From positions 1-64,000 of the forward strand of contig NZ_FCOX02000028.1 of the NCBI RefSeq assembly GCF_900044055.2: a stretch of DNA of 64,000 nt, given 5' to 3'. Under the pieces are notes generated by a model, which had not been told where the DNA came from, did not search any database, and saw only the letters and a program-made list of their open reading frames with translations. The first letter of the stretch is position 1. Each line of letters begins with the position of its first letter. This document shows positions 52,469 through 61,169 of the stretch, piece after piece. The translations under genes and the position numbers were made by a program. The stretch comes from Caballeronia calidae. Lineage in GTDB: Bacteria; Pseudomonadota; Gammaproteobacteria; Burkholderiales; Burkholderiaceae.

Positions 52469-53002
52469 ATGAACCTTCCTTTCTACACGGTCGGACACTC
52501 CACGCGCACCGTGGAAGAACTCGCTGCGCTCCTCGCGACCGCCGAAGTCGAGCTGCTTGTCGATATCCGCACCGTTCCGCGATCGAGGACGAATCCGCAA
52601 TTCAACGCGGACTCGTTACCGGAAAGCCTTGCGCCTCATAAGATCGAATACGAGCGGATTGCGGAACTCGGCGGCCTTCGCGGCAAATCAAAAGATATCT
52701 CTCCCGATGTGAACGGCTTCTGGGAGAATCGCAGCTTTCACAATTACGCGGACTACGCGCTAACCGATTCGTTTCACAAAGGCCTCGACCATCTGATAAA
52801 ACTCGGCCGCAAACAGCGATGCGCCGTGATGTGCTCGGAGTCGGTCTGGTGGCGTTGTCACAGACGCATCGTCGCGGACTATCTTCTTGCGCGCGGCGAG
52901 ACGGTGTTCCATCTCATGGGCGATGACCGGATGGAAGAGGCGCGTCTGACTCAAGGCGCATCCGTTATCTCGCCCGCCGTCGTTCATTATCCGGCGGCAT
53001 GA
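52469..53002 (+). CDS. DUF488 family protein
   Basis: A 177-residue DUF488 protein, full length. The conserved GHSTRTVEEL start, VDIRTVPRSRTNPQF and the Cys-rich CSESVWWRCHR motif are all present. The family has an unknown enzymatic role; conserved Cys/His/Arg suggest a catalytic site. It is 45 bp upstream of the GNAT gene. Confidence 0.88.
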   Translation: MNLPFYTVGHSTRTVEELAALLATAEVELLVDIRTVPRSRTNPQFNADSLPESLAPHKIEYERIAELGGLRGKSKDISPDVNGFWENRSFHNYADYALTDSFHKGLDHLIKLGRKQRCAVMCSESVWWRCHRRIVADYLLARGETVFHLMGDDRMEEARLTQGASVISPAVVHYPAA

Positions 53003-53047
53003 GGGGTTGAACGCAGCAGGATCGTCCTATCCGCGCAGCCGGTCGCA

Positions 53048-53959
53048 ATGTCAAAGTGGCAGGCATCCTCTAATGTGGAGCATGCCGTGTCCGCCGCCGA
53101 AACATCCACTCTCCTCTACCGCCCCTTCACCGCCAGGGATATTCCCGCGGCGCATGCGCTCTCCGTCGATGTCAAATGGCCGCATCGCGCCGATGACTGG
53201 CGCTTCGTGCTCGATGCCGGCACGGGCTTCATTGCGCAGGATGGCGAGCGTGTGGTCGGCACCGCGTTGTGCTGGACCTATGGCGACGACGGCGGATCGC
53301 TCGGCATGGTGATCGTGGCGCCGGACTGCCAGGGCAAGGGCATCGGCCGCAAACTGATGGAGTTGCTGCTCGAGGCGCTCGGCGATCGCATCACCGTGCT
53401 GCACGCGACGCCCGCGGGCGAGCCGCTCTACGCGAAGCTCGGGTTCAGGCGCATCGGCGCGATTCATCAGCATCAATCCGCCGATTTCACGGCGCCGCGC
53501 ATCGTATTGCCGACCGATGAAAAGCTGCGCGCGATCGAACCCGCCGATACCGACACGCTCGTCGCGCTCGCATCGCGCGCAAGCGGCCTCGACAGAAGCG
53601 CGCTGCTGCCTTCGCTGTTGAAGGTCGCCCGAGGCGTCGTGCTCGAACGCGATGGCGAAGTGCTGGGCTTCTCGCTCATCCGTGAATTCGGGCGTGGGCA
53701 TGCGATCGGCCCGGTCGTCGCGATGACCGGCGAACAGCGGCACATGCATCGCGCGCAAGCGCTCATCGCGCATTGGCTCGATCATAACCACGGCAAGTTC
53801 ACGCGCATCGACACGCCGGACGAATGCGGCCTGTCGGACTGGCTCGACGACATCGGGCTCAGACGCGTCGATACGGTCATCAAGATGGCGCGCAACGGCA
53901 CGCCGCCGCATGACGCATCCGTCGCGCAATTCGCGATCATCAACCAGGCGCTGGGGTGA
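53048..53959 (+). CDS. GNAT family N-acetyltransferase
   Basis: A 303-residue protein with two GNAT-like halves. The first (about 20-155) has the acetyl-CoA loop APDCQGKGIGRKLMELLLE. The second (about 160-300) is more divergent and lacks a clear Q/R-x2-G-x-G/A loop. The layout resembles tandem-GNAT proteins. The substrate is unknown. It ends 4 bp before the GhrA gene, so the two are co-transcribed. Confidence 0.85.
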   Translation: MSKWQASSNVEHAVSAAETSTLLYRPFTARDIPAAHALSVDVKWPHRADDWRFVLDAGTGFIAQDGERVVGTALCWTYGDDGGSLGMVIVAPDCQGKGIGRKLMELLLEALGDRITVLHATPAGEPLYAKLGFRRIGAIHQHQSADFTAPRIVLPTDEKLRAIEPADTDTLVALASRASGLDRSALLPSLLKVARGVVLERDGEVLGFSLIREFGRGHAIGPVVAMTGEQRHMHRAQALIAHWLDHNHGKFTRIDTPDECGLSDWLDDIGLRRVDTVIKMARNGTPPHDASVAQFAIINQALG

Positions 53960-53963
53960 GCCA

Positions 53964-54890
53964 ATGACCATCCTCTATAAAGCCGATCCCGAACGCGGCA
54001 GACAATGGGCGCAACTCTTCGCGCAAAAGGCGCCGGATGTCCCGTTCCGTTTGTGGCCCGACATCGGCGACGCCGCCGCCGTGCGCTATCTCGCGGCATG
54101 GCAGCCGCCCGCCGATGTCATGCGGACCTTCCCCAATCTCGAAGTGATCTTCTCGGTGGGCGCGGGCATCGATCAGTTCGATCTGTCGGGCGTGCCGCCG
54201 CATGTCGCCGTGGTGCGGATGACCGAGCCTGGCATCGTCGAAGGGATGGTGGAATATGTGACGCAGGCGGTGCTCACGATTCATCGCGACCTCTTCGATT
54301 ACGCCGCGCAGCAACGCGAGCGCGTCTGGCACGAGATGCCCGTGCGCGCCGCCTCGACGCGGCGCATCGGCGTGCTCGGGCTCGGCATGCTCGGCACCGC
54401 CGTGCTGAAAACGCTGCGGCTCTTCGGCTTTTCGTGCGCGGGCTGGAGCCGTTCGCCGCATGAGATCGAAGGCGTCGAATGTCACGCGGGCATCGAATCG
54501 CTCGATGCGTTCCTCGCCCGCACCGATATCCTCGTGTGCCTGCTGCCGCTCACGGATGCGACGCGCGGTCTCATCGACAAGCGCGTGTTCGGTGCGTTGC
54601 CGGACGGGGCGTCGTTCATCAACGTCGGTCGCGGCCCGCACGTGAATCAGCAGGATCTGCTCGATGCGCTCGACAGCGGCCATCTTCATGCCGCGATTCT
54701 CGATGTGACCGAGCCCGAGCCCTTGCCGCCCGCGCATCCGTTCTGGACGCATCCGCGCGTGCGCCTGACGCCGCATATCGCGAGCGCGACGCGCCCCGAA
54801 ACCGCCGTCGACGTGGTGCTGGAGAACCTTCGCCGCCATCGCGCGGGGGAGCGCATGAGCGGCGAAATCGACCGCACGCGCGGCTACTGA
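53964..54890 (+). CDS. ghrA: Glyoxylate/hydroxypyruvate reductase A (2-hydroxyacid dehydrogenase)
   Basis: A 308-residue D-2-hydroxyacid dehydrogenase of the GhrA subgroup. The NAD(P)-binding motif is GVLGLGMLGTAVLKTL, the catalytic Arg is in INVGRGPHV, the Glu in DVTEPEPLP and the His in LTPHIAS. It reduces glyoxylate or hydroxypyruvate. A 13-bp perfect hairpin follows its stop. Confidence 0.9.
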   Translation: MTILYKADPERGRQWAQLFAQKAPDVPFRLWPDIGDAAAVRYLAAWQPPADVMRTFPNLEVIFSVGAGIDQFDLSGVPPHVAVVRMTEPGIVEGMVEYVTQAVLTIHRDLFDYAAQQRERVWHEMPVRAASTRRIGVLGLGMLGTAVLKTLRLFGFSCAGWSRSPHEIEGVECHAGIESLDAFLARTDILVCLLPLTDATRGLIDKRVFGALPDGASFINVGRGPHVNQQDLLDALDSGHLHAAILDVTEPEPLPPAHPFWTHPRVRLTPHIASATRPETAVDVVLENLRRHRAGERMSGEIDRTRGY

Positions 54891-54901
54891 AAGCGTCTCG
54901 C

Positions 54902-54932
54902 GGGCCGCGCAGCACAAAATGCTGCGCGGCCC
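54902..54932 (+). terminator. Strong hairpin after ghrA
   Basis: A perfect 13-bp stem, GGGCCGCGCAGCA (54902-54914) with TGCTGCGCGGCCC (54920-54932), around a CAAAA loop. It begins 11 bp after the ghrA stop. There is no T-run directly after it, but a TTTTTT tract lies at 54965-54971. Confidence 0.6.
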
Positions 54933-55058
54933 CGGCAAAACGCCACGGATTCGCTTTTTAGCCATTTTTTTGGCGATGCGCGCGATGCGGCTCTGCCGAT
55001 AGTATGAAACGGTCACGCGCCATTTCGAACACTGTCCGAACAAAGAGAGAGCCGCATC

Positions 55059-56468
55059 ATGCCGATCCAATCGCTTGTCGAGTCCGACCGCAAACATCTG
55101 ATCCATCCCGTCGTCAGTTATCGCGCGCATGAGGCGCGCGGCGTCACCGTGCTCGATTCCGCCGATGGCGTGTTCCTGCGCGATATCGAAGGCAAGGCAC
55201 TGCTCGACGCCTTCTCGGGCCTCTGGTGCGTGAACACGGGCTACGGCCACGCGAGCATCGTCGAGGCCGCCGCGAAGCAGATGGCGAAGCTGCCCTACGC
55301 GACCGGCTACTTCCACTTCGGCTCCGAGCCCGCGATCGAACTCGCCGCGAAGCTCGTCGAGCTCGCGCCCGCGTCGCTGCAACACGTGTACTTCACGCTC
55401 GGCGGCTCGGATGCGGTCGATTCCGCGCTGCGCTTCATCACGCACTACTACAACGCGACGGGCCGTCCGTCGAAGAAGCATTGCATCGCGCTGCAACGCG
55501 GTTATCACGGCTCGTCGTCGATCGGCGCGGGTCTGACGGCGTTGCCCGCGTTCCATCGCAACTTCGATCTGCCGCTGCCCACGCAGCATCACATTCCGTC
55601 GCCGTATGCGTATCGCAATGATTTCGCCGATGACGCCGCGCTCATCGCCGCTTCCGTGCAAGCGCTCGAAGCGAAGGTCGCGGAGCTCGGCGCGGACAAC
55701 GTCGCCGCATTCTTCTGCGAGCCGATTCAAGGTTCGGGCGGCGTGATCGTGCCGCCCGCAGGCTGGCTGAAAGCGATGCGCGATGCATGCCGCAAGCTCG
55801 ATATCCTCTTCGTCGCCGATGAAGTCATCACCGGCTTCGGCCGCACCGGCCCGCTCTTCGCGTGCGAGGGCGAAGGCGTCGAACCGGATCTGATGACGGT
55901 TGCAAAGGGCCTCACGGCAGGCTATGCGCCGATGGGCGCGGTCCTCATGTCCGATGCGATCTATCAAGGCATCGCCGATGGCGGCGATGTCTCCGCCGCC
56001 ATCGGTCACGGGCACACGTACTCGGCGCATCCGGTGAGCGCGGCCATCGGTCTCGAAGTGATGCGGCTCTATCACGAAGGCGGCCTGCTCGCGAACGGCC
56101 AGGCGCAGGCGCCGCGTTTCGCGCAAGGCCTCGATGCGCTGCTCGATCATCCGCTCGTCGGCGATTCGCGTCATCGCGGGCTGCTCGGCGCGCTCGAACT
56201 CGTTTCCGACAAGGACAGCAAGCGCGGCTTCGATGCGGCGCTCAAGCTGCCGGACCGCATCGCGGCCGCCGCCTATCGCAACGGGCTCGTGTTCCGCGCA
56301 TTCGGCGATAACATTCTCGGCTTCGCGCCGGCGCTCTGCTATACCGAAGCCAACTTCGACATGCTGTTCGAGCGCCTCACGCAAACGCTCGACGACGTAC
56401 TCGCGGAAAACGACGTGCGCGCCGCATTGAAGGGCGTTTCCGGATGTAGTTCTCGCGCGGCCGCGTGA
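55059..56468 (+). CDS. Class III omega-aminotransferase
   Basis: A 469-residue PLP-dependent class III aminotransferase. The PLP lysine is Lys283 (TVAKGLTAGYAPMG), Asp254 is in FVADEVITGFGRTG, and the phosphate/ring contacts GGSDAVDSA and GYHGSS are present. This group transfers amino groups from diamines or omega-amino acids to pyruvate or 2-oxoglutarate. It is followed by an Lrp regulator, a semialdehyde dehydrogenase and a deacylase, so it likely converts an amine to an aldehyde that the dehydrogenase at 58182 oxidises. Confidence 0.9.
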   Translation: MPIQSLVESDRKHLIHPVVSYRAHEARGVTVLDSADGVFLRDIEGKALLDAFSGLWCVNTGYGHASIVEAAAKQMAKLPYATGYFHFGSEPAIELAAKLVELAPASLQHVYFTLGGSDAVDSALRFITHYYNATGRPSKKHCIALQRGYHGSSSIGAGLTALPAFHRNFDLPLPTQHHIPSPYAYRNDFADDAALIAASVQALEAKVAELGADNVAAFFCEPIQGSGGVIVPPAGWLKAMRDACRKLDILFVADEVITGFGRTGPLFACEGEGVEPDLMTVAKGLTAGYAPMGAVLMSDAIYQGIADGGDVSAAIGHGHTYSAHPVSAAIGLEVMRLYHEGGLLANGQAQAPRFAQGLDALLDHPLVGDSRHRGLLGALELVSDKDSKRGFDAALKLPDRIAAAAYRNGLVFRAFGDNILGFAPALCYTEANFDMLFERLTQTLDDVLAENDVRAALKGVSGCSSRAAA

Positions 56469-56511
56469 TAACATCGACCGACCGCCGACATGCGAGACCA
56501 AACCCGTCACG

Positions 56512-57009
56512 ATGAGCAACGAAAGCAAGCTGGACCGAATCGATCTGCGTATCCTTTCGCAATTGCAGAAACGCGGGCGCATCACGAACGTGGAGCTCGC
56601 CGATGCGGTCGGTCTGTCGCCCAGCCCTTGTCTCATTCGTGTGAAGCGGCTGGAGAAGGCGGGTTATATCGTCGGGTACGGTGCGCAGATTCAACTGGAG
56701 AAGCTCGGCGACGTGCAGGTGGTCTTCACCGAAGTCACGCTCGCCGATCATCGCCGCGAGGACTTCATCAACTTCGTGAATGCGGTGAAGGATGTCGACG
56801 AGATCGTCGAATGTCATCTCGCGAGCGGCGGTTACGACTATCTGCTCAAGTTCGTCACCCGCAGCGTCAGCCATTACCAGAGCATCATCGAAGGGCTGCT
56901 GGAGCGCGGCATCGGCATCGAGAAGTACTTCAGCTACGTCATCATCAAGACGTCGTTCGTGAAGACGCACTATCCGCTCGAAACGCTTTTCTCGCAAAGC
57001 CATCATTGA
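56512..57009 (+). CDS. Lrp/AsnC family transcriptional regulator
   Basis: A 165-residue Lrp-type regulator. The HTH lies at about 12-60 (LDRIDLRILSQLQKRGRITN, ELADAVGLSPSPCLIRVKRL) and the RAM ligand domain at about 75-150. It sits between the aminotransferase and dehydrogenase genes and is likely to sense an amino-acid-like substrate of this cluster. A clear intrinsic terminator follows it. Confidence 0.92.
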   Translation: MSNESKLDRIDLRILSQLQKRGRITNVELADAVGLSPSPCLIRVKRLEKAGYIVGYGAQIQLEKLGDVQVVFTEVTLADHRREDFINFVNAVKDVDEIVECHLASGGYDYLLKFVTRSVSHYQSIIEGLLERGIGIEKYFSYVIIKTSFVKTHYPLETLFSQSHH

Positions 57010-57044
57010 GGCAGGCGCCTCATTCTCTTTACATTCGAATGCAC

Positions 57045-57074
57045 GCACGCGCTTTATGCACGCGCGTGCTTTTT
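57045..57074 (+). terminator. Intrinsic terminator between lrp and the malate/tartrate dehydrogenase gene
   Basis: GCACGCGC (57045-57052) pairs perfectly with GCGCGTGC (57062-57069), loop TTTATGCAC, followed by TTTTT (57070-57074). It ends 29 bp before the next start codon. Confidence 0.8.
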
Positions 57075-57103
57075 AACGTCCTTCGACTTTACCGGAGTAA
57101 CCC

Positions 57104-58168
57104 ATGTCCAGCACCTATCGTATTGCCGTGATTCCGGGCGACGGCATCGGCAAGGAAGTGATGCCCGAAGCCGTGCGCGCACTCGACGCCGTGAGCAAGC
57201 GGTTCAATATCGCGCTCGAATACCGGCATATCGAGTGGGCGAGCTGCGACTACTACGCGAAGCACGGCAAGATGATGCCCGACGACTGGAAGGCGCAACT
57301 GCAAGACGCCGACGCGATTCTGTTCGGCGCGGTCGGCTGGCCGGACACGGTGCCCGACCATATCTCGCTGTGGGGCTCGCTTTTGAAGTTCCGACGTGAG
57401 TTCGATCAGTACATCAATCTGCGCCCGGCGCGTCTCTTCGACGGCGTGCCCTCGCCCCTCGCGAATCGCAAGGCGGGCGACATCGACTTCATGATCGTGC
57501 GCGAGAACACCGAAGGCGAATACTCGTCGGTCGGCGGCGTGTCGTTCGAAGGCACCGAGCGCGAGTTCGTGTCGCAAACGTCGATTTTCACGCGCAAGGG
57601 CGCGGAACGCGTGTTGAAGTTCGCATTCGATCTCGCGCAGAAGCGTGAAAAGAAGATCACCGTCGCCACCAAGAGCAACGGCATTTCGATCAGCATGCCG
57701 TGGTGGGATGCACGCGCCGCCGAAATCGCCGCGCACTATCCCGAGATCAAGTGGGACAAACAGCACATCGATATTCTGTGCGCTCGTTTCGTGTTGAACC
57801 CCGACCGCTTCGATGTGGTCGTCGCGACCAATCTCTTCGGCGATATTCTTTCGGACCTCGGTCCGGCGTGTACCGGCACCATCGGCATTGCGCCTTCGGC
57901 TAACATGAATCCGGAGCGCAACTTCCCGTCGCTCTTCGAACCGGTGCACGGTTCCGCGCCGGATATCGCGGGCAAGGGCATCGCCAATCCGGTCGCGATG
58001 ATCTGGTCCGCCGCGATGATGCTCGACTTCCTCGGCGAGCGCGACGCGCACGACGCGATGCTCGCCGCAATCTCCGCGGTATTGAAGGAAGGTCCGCGCA
58101 CCGGCGATCTCGGCGGCAAGGCAAAGACCACGGAAGTCGGCGCGGCCATTGCGCAATTGCTCGCCTGA
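57104..58168 (+). CDS. ttuC: Tartrate dehydrogenase/D-malate dehydrogenase (decarboxylating)
   Basis: A 354-residue beta-decarboxylating dehydrogenase of the TtuC/DmlA group. The motifs are PGDGIGKEV, RENTEGEYS (the group's signature instead of LeuB's RELTG), the catalytic Lys in VATKSNGIS, and EPVHGSAPDIAGKGIANP. It converts (R)-malate to pyruvate and CO2, or tartrate to oxaloglycolate. The ATG lies just 29 bp after a terminator. It is 13 bp upstream of the dehydrogenase gene at 58182. Confidence 0.9.
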   Translation: MSSTYRIAVIPGDGIGKEVMPEAVRALDAVSKRFNIALEYRHIEWASCDYYAKHGKMMPDDWKAQLQDADAILFGAVGWPDTVPDHISLWGSLLKFRREFDQYINLRPARLFDGVPSPLANRKAGDIDFMIVRENTEGEYSSVGGVSFEGTEREFVSQTSIFTRKGAERVLKFAFDLAQKREKKITVATKSNGISISMPWWDARAAEIAAHYPEIKWDKQHIDILCARFVLNPDRFDVVVATNLFGDILSDLGPACTGTIGIAPSANMNPERNFPSLFEPVHGSAPDIAGKGIANPVAMIWSAAMMLDFLGERDAHDAMLAAISAVLKEGPRTGDLGGKAKTTEVGAAIAQLLA

Positions 58169-58181
58169 CACGGAGTCCATC

Positions 58182-59654
58182 ATGACCCAACGATACGAAC
58201 TGCGCGATCTGATTCGCGCCGATAACTTCATCGACGGCAAATGGGTGCCTGCCGCGAACGGCAAGCGCTTCGCCGTCACCGATCCCGCAACGGGCGAAGT
58301 CATCACGCAAGTCGCCGACAGCGGCCCCGCCGATGCGCGCGCCGCCACCAACGCCGCCGCGCGTGCCTTCCCCGCATGGCGCGATACGCTGGCGAAGGAT
58401 CGCGCGGCCGTGCTGCATCGCTGGCACGCGCTGATCGTCGAGAACGCCGATGCGCTCGGACGTCTCATCTCGCTCGAACAAGGCAAGCCCTTCGCGGAAG
58501 GACGCGGCGAAGTGATGTACGGCGCGTCCTATGTCGCGTGGTTCGCCGATGAAGCCACGCGCATCTACGGCGACATCATTCCGCAGCAGCAGCGCGGCAA
58601 GCGCATGAGCGCAGTGAAGGAACCGATCGGCATCGTCGCCGCGATCACGCCGTGGAATTTCCCGCTCGCGATGATCGCGCGCAAGATCGCGCCCGCGCTC
58701 GCGGCAGGCTGCACGGTCATCGGCAAGCCCGCGGAAGACACGCCGCTCACGGCGCTCGCGCTGGTGATGCTCGCGCATGAAGCGGGCGTGCCGGCGGGCG
58801 CGTTGAACCTCATCAGCGCATCGCGCGAGAACGCGCAGGAAGCCGTCGCCGACTGGCTCGAAGACGGCCGCGTGCGCAAGATCACCTTCACGGGCTCGAC
58901 GCCGGTGGGCAAGTATCTCGCGCGCGAATCGGCGGGCACGTTGAAGAAGCTATCGCTGGAACTCGGCGGCAACGCGCCCTTCATCGTGTTCGACGACGCC
59001 GATCTCGATGCGGCTGTCACCGGCCTCATGGCATCGAAGTTCCGCAACGGCGGGCAGACGTGCGTGTGCCCGAATCGCGTGTATGTGCAGTCGTCCGTCT
59101 ATGACAAGTTCGCCGACTTGCTGGCGAAGCGCGTCGGTGCATTGAAGGTCGCGCCCGCCACTGACTCCGACGCGCAAATCGGCCCGATGATCAACGCGCG
59201 CGCGGTCGAGAAGATCGAGCGTCACGTTAATGATGCGATGAAACGCGGCGCACGCGTGCTCACGGGCGGCAAGCGTCTTTCCGATCTCGGCCCGAACTAT
59301 TACGCGCCCACGGTCCTCGCCGACGCCACGCCCGAGATGCAACTGAGCTGCGAGGAAACCTTCGGCCCGGTGGTGCCGCTCTTCCGTTTCGACGACGAAG
59401 CCGAAGTTATCCGCGCCGCGAACGACACGCCCTTCGGCCTCGCATCGTATTTCTATAGCGATAACCTGAAGCGCATCGACCGTGTGTCGCGTCTGCTGGA
59501 AACGGGGCTCGTCGGCATTAACGAAGGCGCGATCTCCAGCGAAGCCGCGCCGTTCGGCGGCGTGAAGGAATCGGGCTACGGACGCGAAGGCTCGAAGTAC
59601 GGCCTCGACGATTACCTCTCGATCAAATATCTCTGCCAGGGCGGCCTCGAATGA
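58182..59654 (+). CDS. NAD(P)-dependent succinate-semialdehyde dehydrogenase family protein
   Basis: A 490-residue aldehyde dehydrogenase of the GabD subgroup. The active-site Cys is Cys294 (GGQTCVCPN), the general base Glu260 (SLELGGNAP), and the cofactor region TPWNFPLAM and FTGSTPVGK are intact. The neighbouring aminotransferase would supply its semialdehyde. The stop overlaps the next gene by ATGA. The substrate could be succinate, glutarate or aspartate semialdehyde. Confidence 0.9.
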   Translation: MTQRYELRDLIRADNFIDGKWVPAANGKRFAVTDPATGEVITQVADSGPADARAATNAAARAFPAWRDTLAKDRAAVLHRWHALIVENADALGRLISLEQGKPFAEGRGEVMYGASYVAWFADEATRIYGDIIPQQQRGKRMSAVKEPIGIVAAITPWNFPLAMIARKIAPALAAGCTVIGKPAEDTPLTALALVMLAHEAGVPAGALNLISASRENAQEAVADWLEDGRVRKITFTGSTPVGKYLARESAGTLKKLSLELGGNAPFIVFDDADLDAAVTGLMASKFRNGGQTCVCPNRVYVQSSVYDKFADLLAKRVGALKVAPATDSDAQIGPMINARAVEKIERHVNDAMKRGARVLTGGKRLSDLGPNYYAPTVLADATPEMQLSCEETFGPVVPLFRFDDEAEVIRAANDTPFGLASYFYSDNLKRIDRVSRLLETGLVGINEGAISSEAAPFGGVKESGYGREGSKYGLDDYLSIKYLCQGGLE

Positions 59655-60619
59655 ACGCGTATCCGATCGAGATCGCGTTTCCCGATATAGGCGCGCATGC
59701 ATCGGGCAATGCGGGCGTGCAGTATGTGCATACGTTCGATTCGGGCATCGACGGTCCGCATGTGATGATCAACGCGCTCACGCACGGCAACGAAGTGTGC
59801 GGCGCGATCGTCGTCGATGAACTGCTGCGTGCTCAATTGAAACCGAGGCGCGGCAGGCTCACGCTCGCTTTCGCCAACGTCGACGCCTATAACAGCTTCG
59901 ATGCGAGCAAGCCCGATGCGTCGCGTTTCGTCGATCAGGACTTCAATCGCGTATGGACCGCGCAGACTCTCGATGACACGTCGCTTGATTCGAGCGAGCT
60001 GCGTCGCGCCCGCGCGATGCGGCCTGTCATCGATACCGTCGATCTGCTGCTCGACCTGCATTCGATGCATGAGAAGAGCAAGCCCCTGATCGTCGCGGGA
60101 CCGCTCGATAAAGGCATCGAATTGTCGGCGAAGCTCGGCACGCCCGCGACCATCATCTGCGACGAAGGCCATCCCGAAGGCCGGCGCATGCGCGATTACG
60201 AAGGCTTCGGCGATCCGGCGAGCGCGAAGAACGCATTGCTCATCGAATGCGGACAGCATTGGGAAGCGGGCGCGGTGACGGTTGCGCGCGATGTGACGGC
60301 GCGTTTTCTCGTGCTGTCCGGCGTGCTGGACAAACACGACTTGCCGTCAGGCTGGATTCAGGAATCACCGCAGGAAATGCTCGTCGTGCGCGTGACGGAG
60401 CCCGTCGTCGCGAAGAGCATGGACTTCCGTTTCGCCGATGACTACACCGGCCTCGAAGTGTTTCCCGAGGCGGGCAGCGTGATCGCCTTTTCGGAAGGCG
60501 AGCCCATCGAGACACCCTACGACGACTGCATGCTCGTGATGCCCTCGCTGCGTCAGTTGCGGCCGGGCGTGACGGTCGTGCGGCTCGGCAAGATCGAAAG
60601 ACGCATTCAATCCACATAA
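59651..60619 (+). CDS. Succinylglutamate desuccinylase/aspartoacylase (M14) family deacylase
   Basis: A 322-residue zinc enzyme of the AstE/aspartoacylase family. The zinc ligands are His45 and Glu48 (THGNEVCG) and His137 (LDLHSMH); the substrate Arg is in DQDFNRVW and the catalytic Glu probably in LLIECGQH. It would remove an acyl group from an N-acyl amino acid or diamino acid. It overlaps the aldehyde dehydrogenase stop, so it is translated with it. DoeB of ectoine degradation belongs to the same family. Confidence 0.87.
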   Translation: MNAYPIEIAFPDIGAHASGNAGVQYVHTFDSGIDGPHVMINALTHGNEVCGAIVVDELLRAQLKPRRGRLTLAFANVDAYNSFDASKPDASRFVDQDFNRVWTAQTLDDTSLDSSELRRARAMRPVIDTVDLLLDLHSMHEKSKPLIVAGPLDKGIELSAKLGTPATIICDEGHPEGRRMRDYEGFGDPASAKNALLIECGQHWEAGAVTVARDVTARFLVLSGVLDKHDLPSGWIQESPQEMLVVRVTEPVVAKSMDFRFADDYTGLEVFPEAGSVIAFSEGEPIETPYDDCMLVMPSLRQLRPGVTVVRLGKIERRIQST

Positions 60620-60629
60620 GGGCTAGCCC

Positions 60630-60974
60630 ATGAAAGTTCAGCAGATCAGGCAGAGCATCGCGATACAAGGACTGGAAGACTGGGGCACGGCGGGCTTGCC
60701 GGGCACGCAGGAAATCAGGGTATCCGGCGTGCAGAAGGTGATTCCGGGCAGCGAGGCCATCGATACCGGCGTGTTCGAATGCACGCCCGGCACCTATCGC
60801 CGCGCGGTGAAACAGGCCGAAGTGATGCATTTTCTGGCGGGCAGCGGCCGCTTCACGCCCGACGGCGAAGACACGATTCACTTCACCGGCGGCGACACGC
60901 TCTTCTTCGCGGCGAACACCGAAGGCACATGGGAAGTCGATGAAACCATGCGCAAGGTCTACGTGATCTTCTGA
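60630..60974 (+). CDS. Cupin domain protein (EutQ/DUF861-like)
   Basis: A 114-residue single cupin. It has the DUF861-type pattern with VMHFLAGSGRFTPDGED and GGDTLFFAANTEGTWEVDE. Metal ligands are reduced: only one His (HFLAG) is evident, so a binding or regulatory role is as likely as catalysis. It is 10 bp downstream of the deacylase gene in the same operon. Confidence 0.82.
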   Translation: MKVQQIRQSIAIQGLEDWGTAGLPGTQEIRVSGVQKVIPGSEAIDTGVFECTPGTYRRAVKQAEVMHFLAGSGRFTPDGEDTIHFTGGDTLFFAANTEGTWEVDETMRKVYVIF

Positions 60975-61169
60975 GAGCGCGGCATCCGCGACCATTGCAC
61001 TGACATAACATCAGGTCATGGTCACTCCAACAATTCCGGCGTTGCCGCCGCCTATTTGACTCGATATATTTTTAGTTATCCCCGCGCCGTCCCCGCTTGC
61101 GGCTGAAGCCGGGCGGGACCGCGCGACCTGCAAGACGTCCGCTGCTTCAATCTTGTCGAGGAAAACGCC

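Noticed and set aside
53940..56636. Very long minus-strand open frame opposite ghrA and the aminotransferase
   Set aside because: Low-complexity Arg/Ala composition and full antisense overlap with conserved enzymes.
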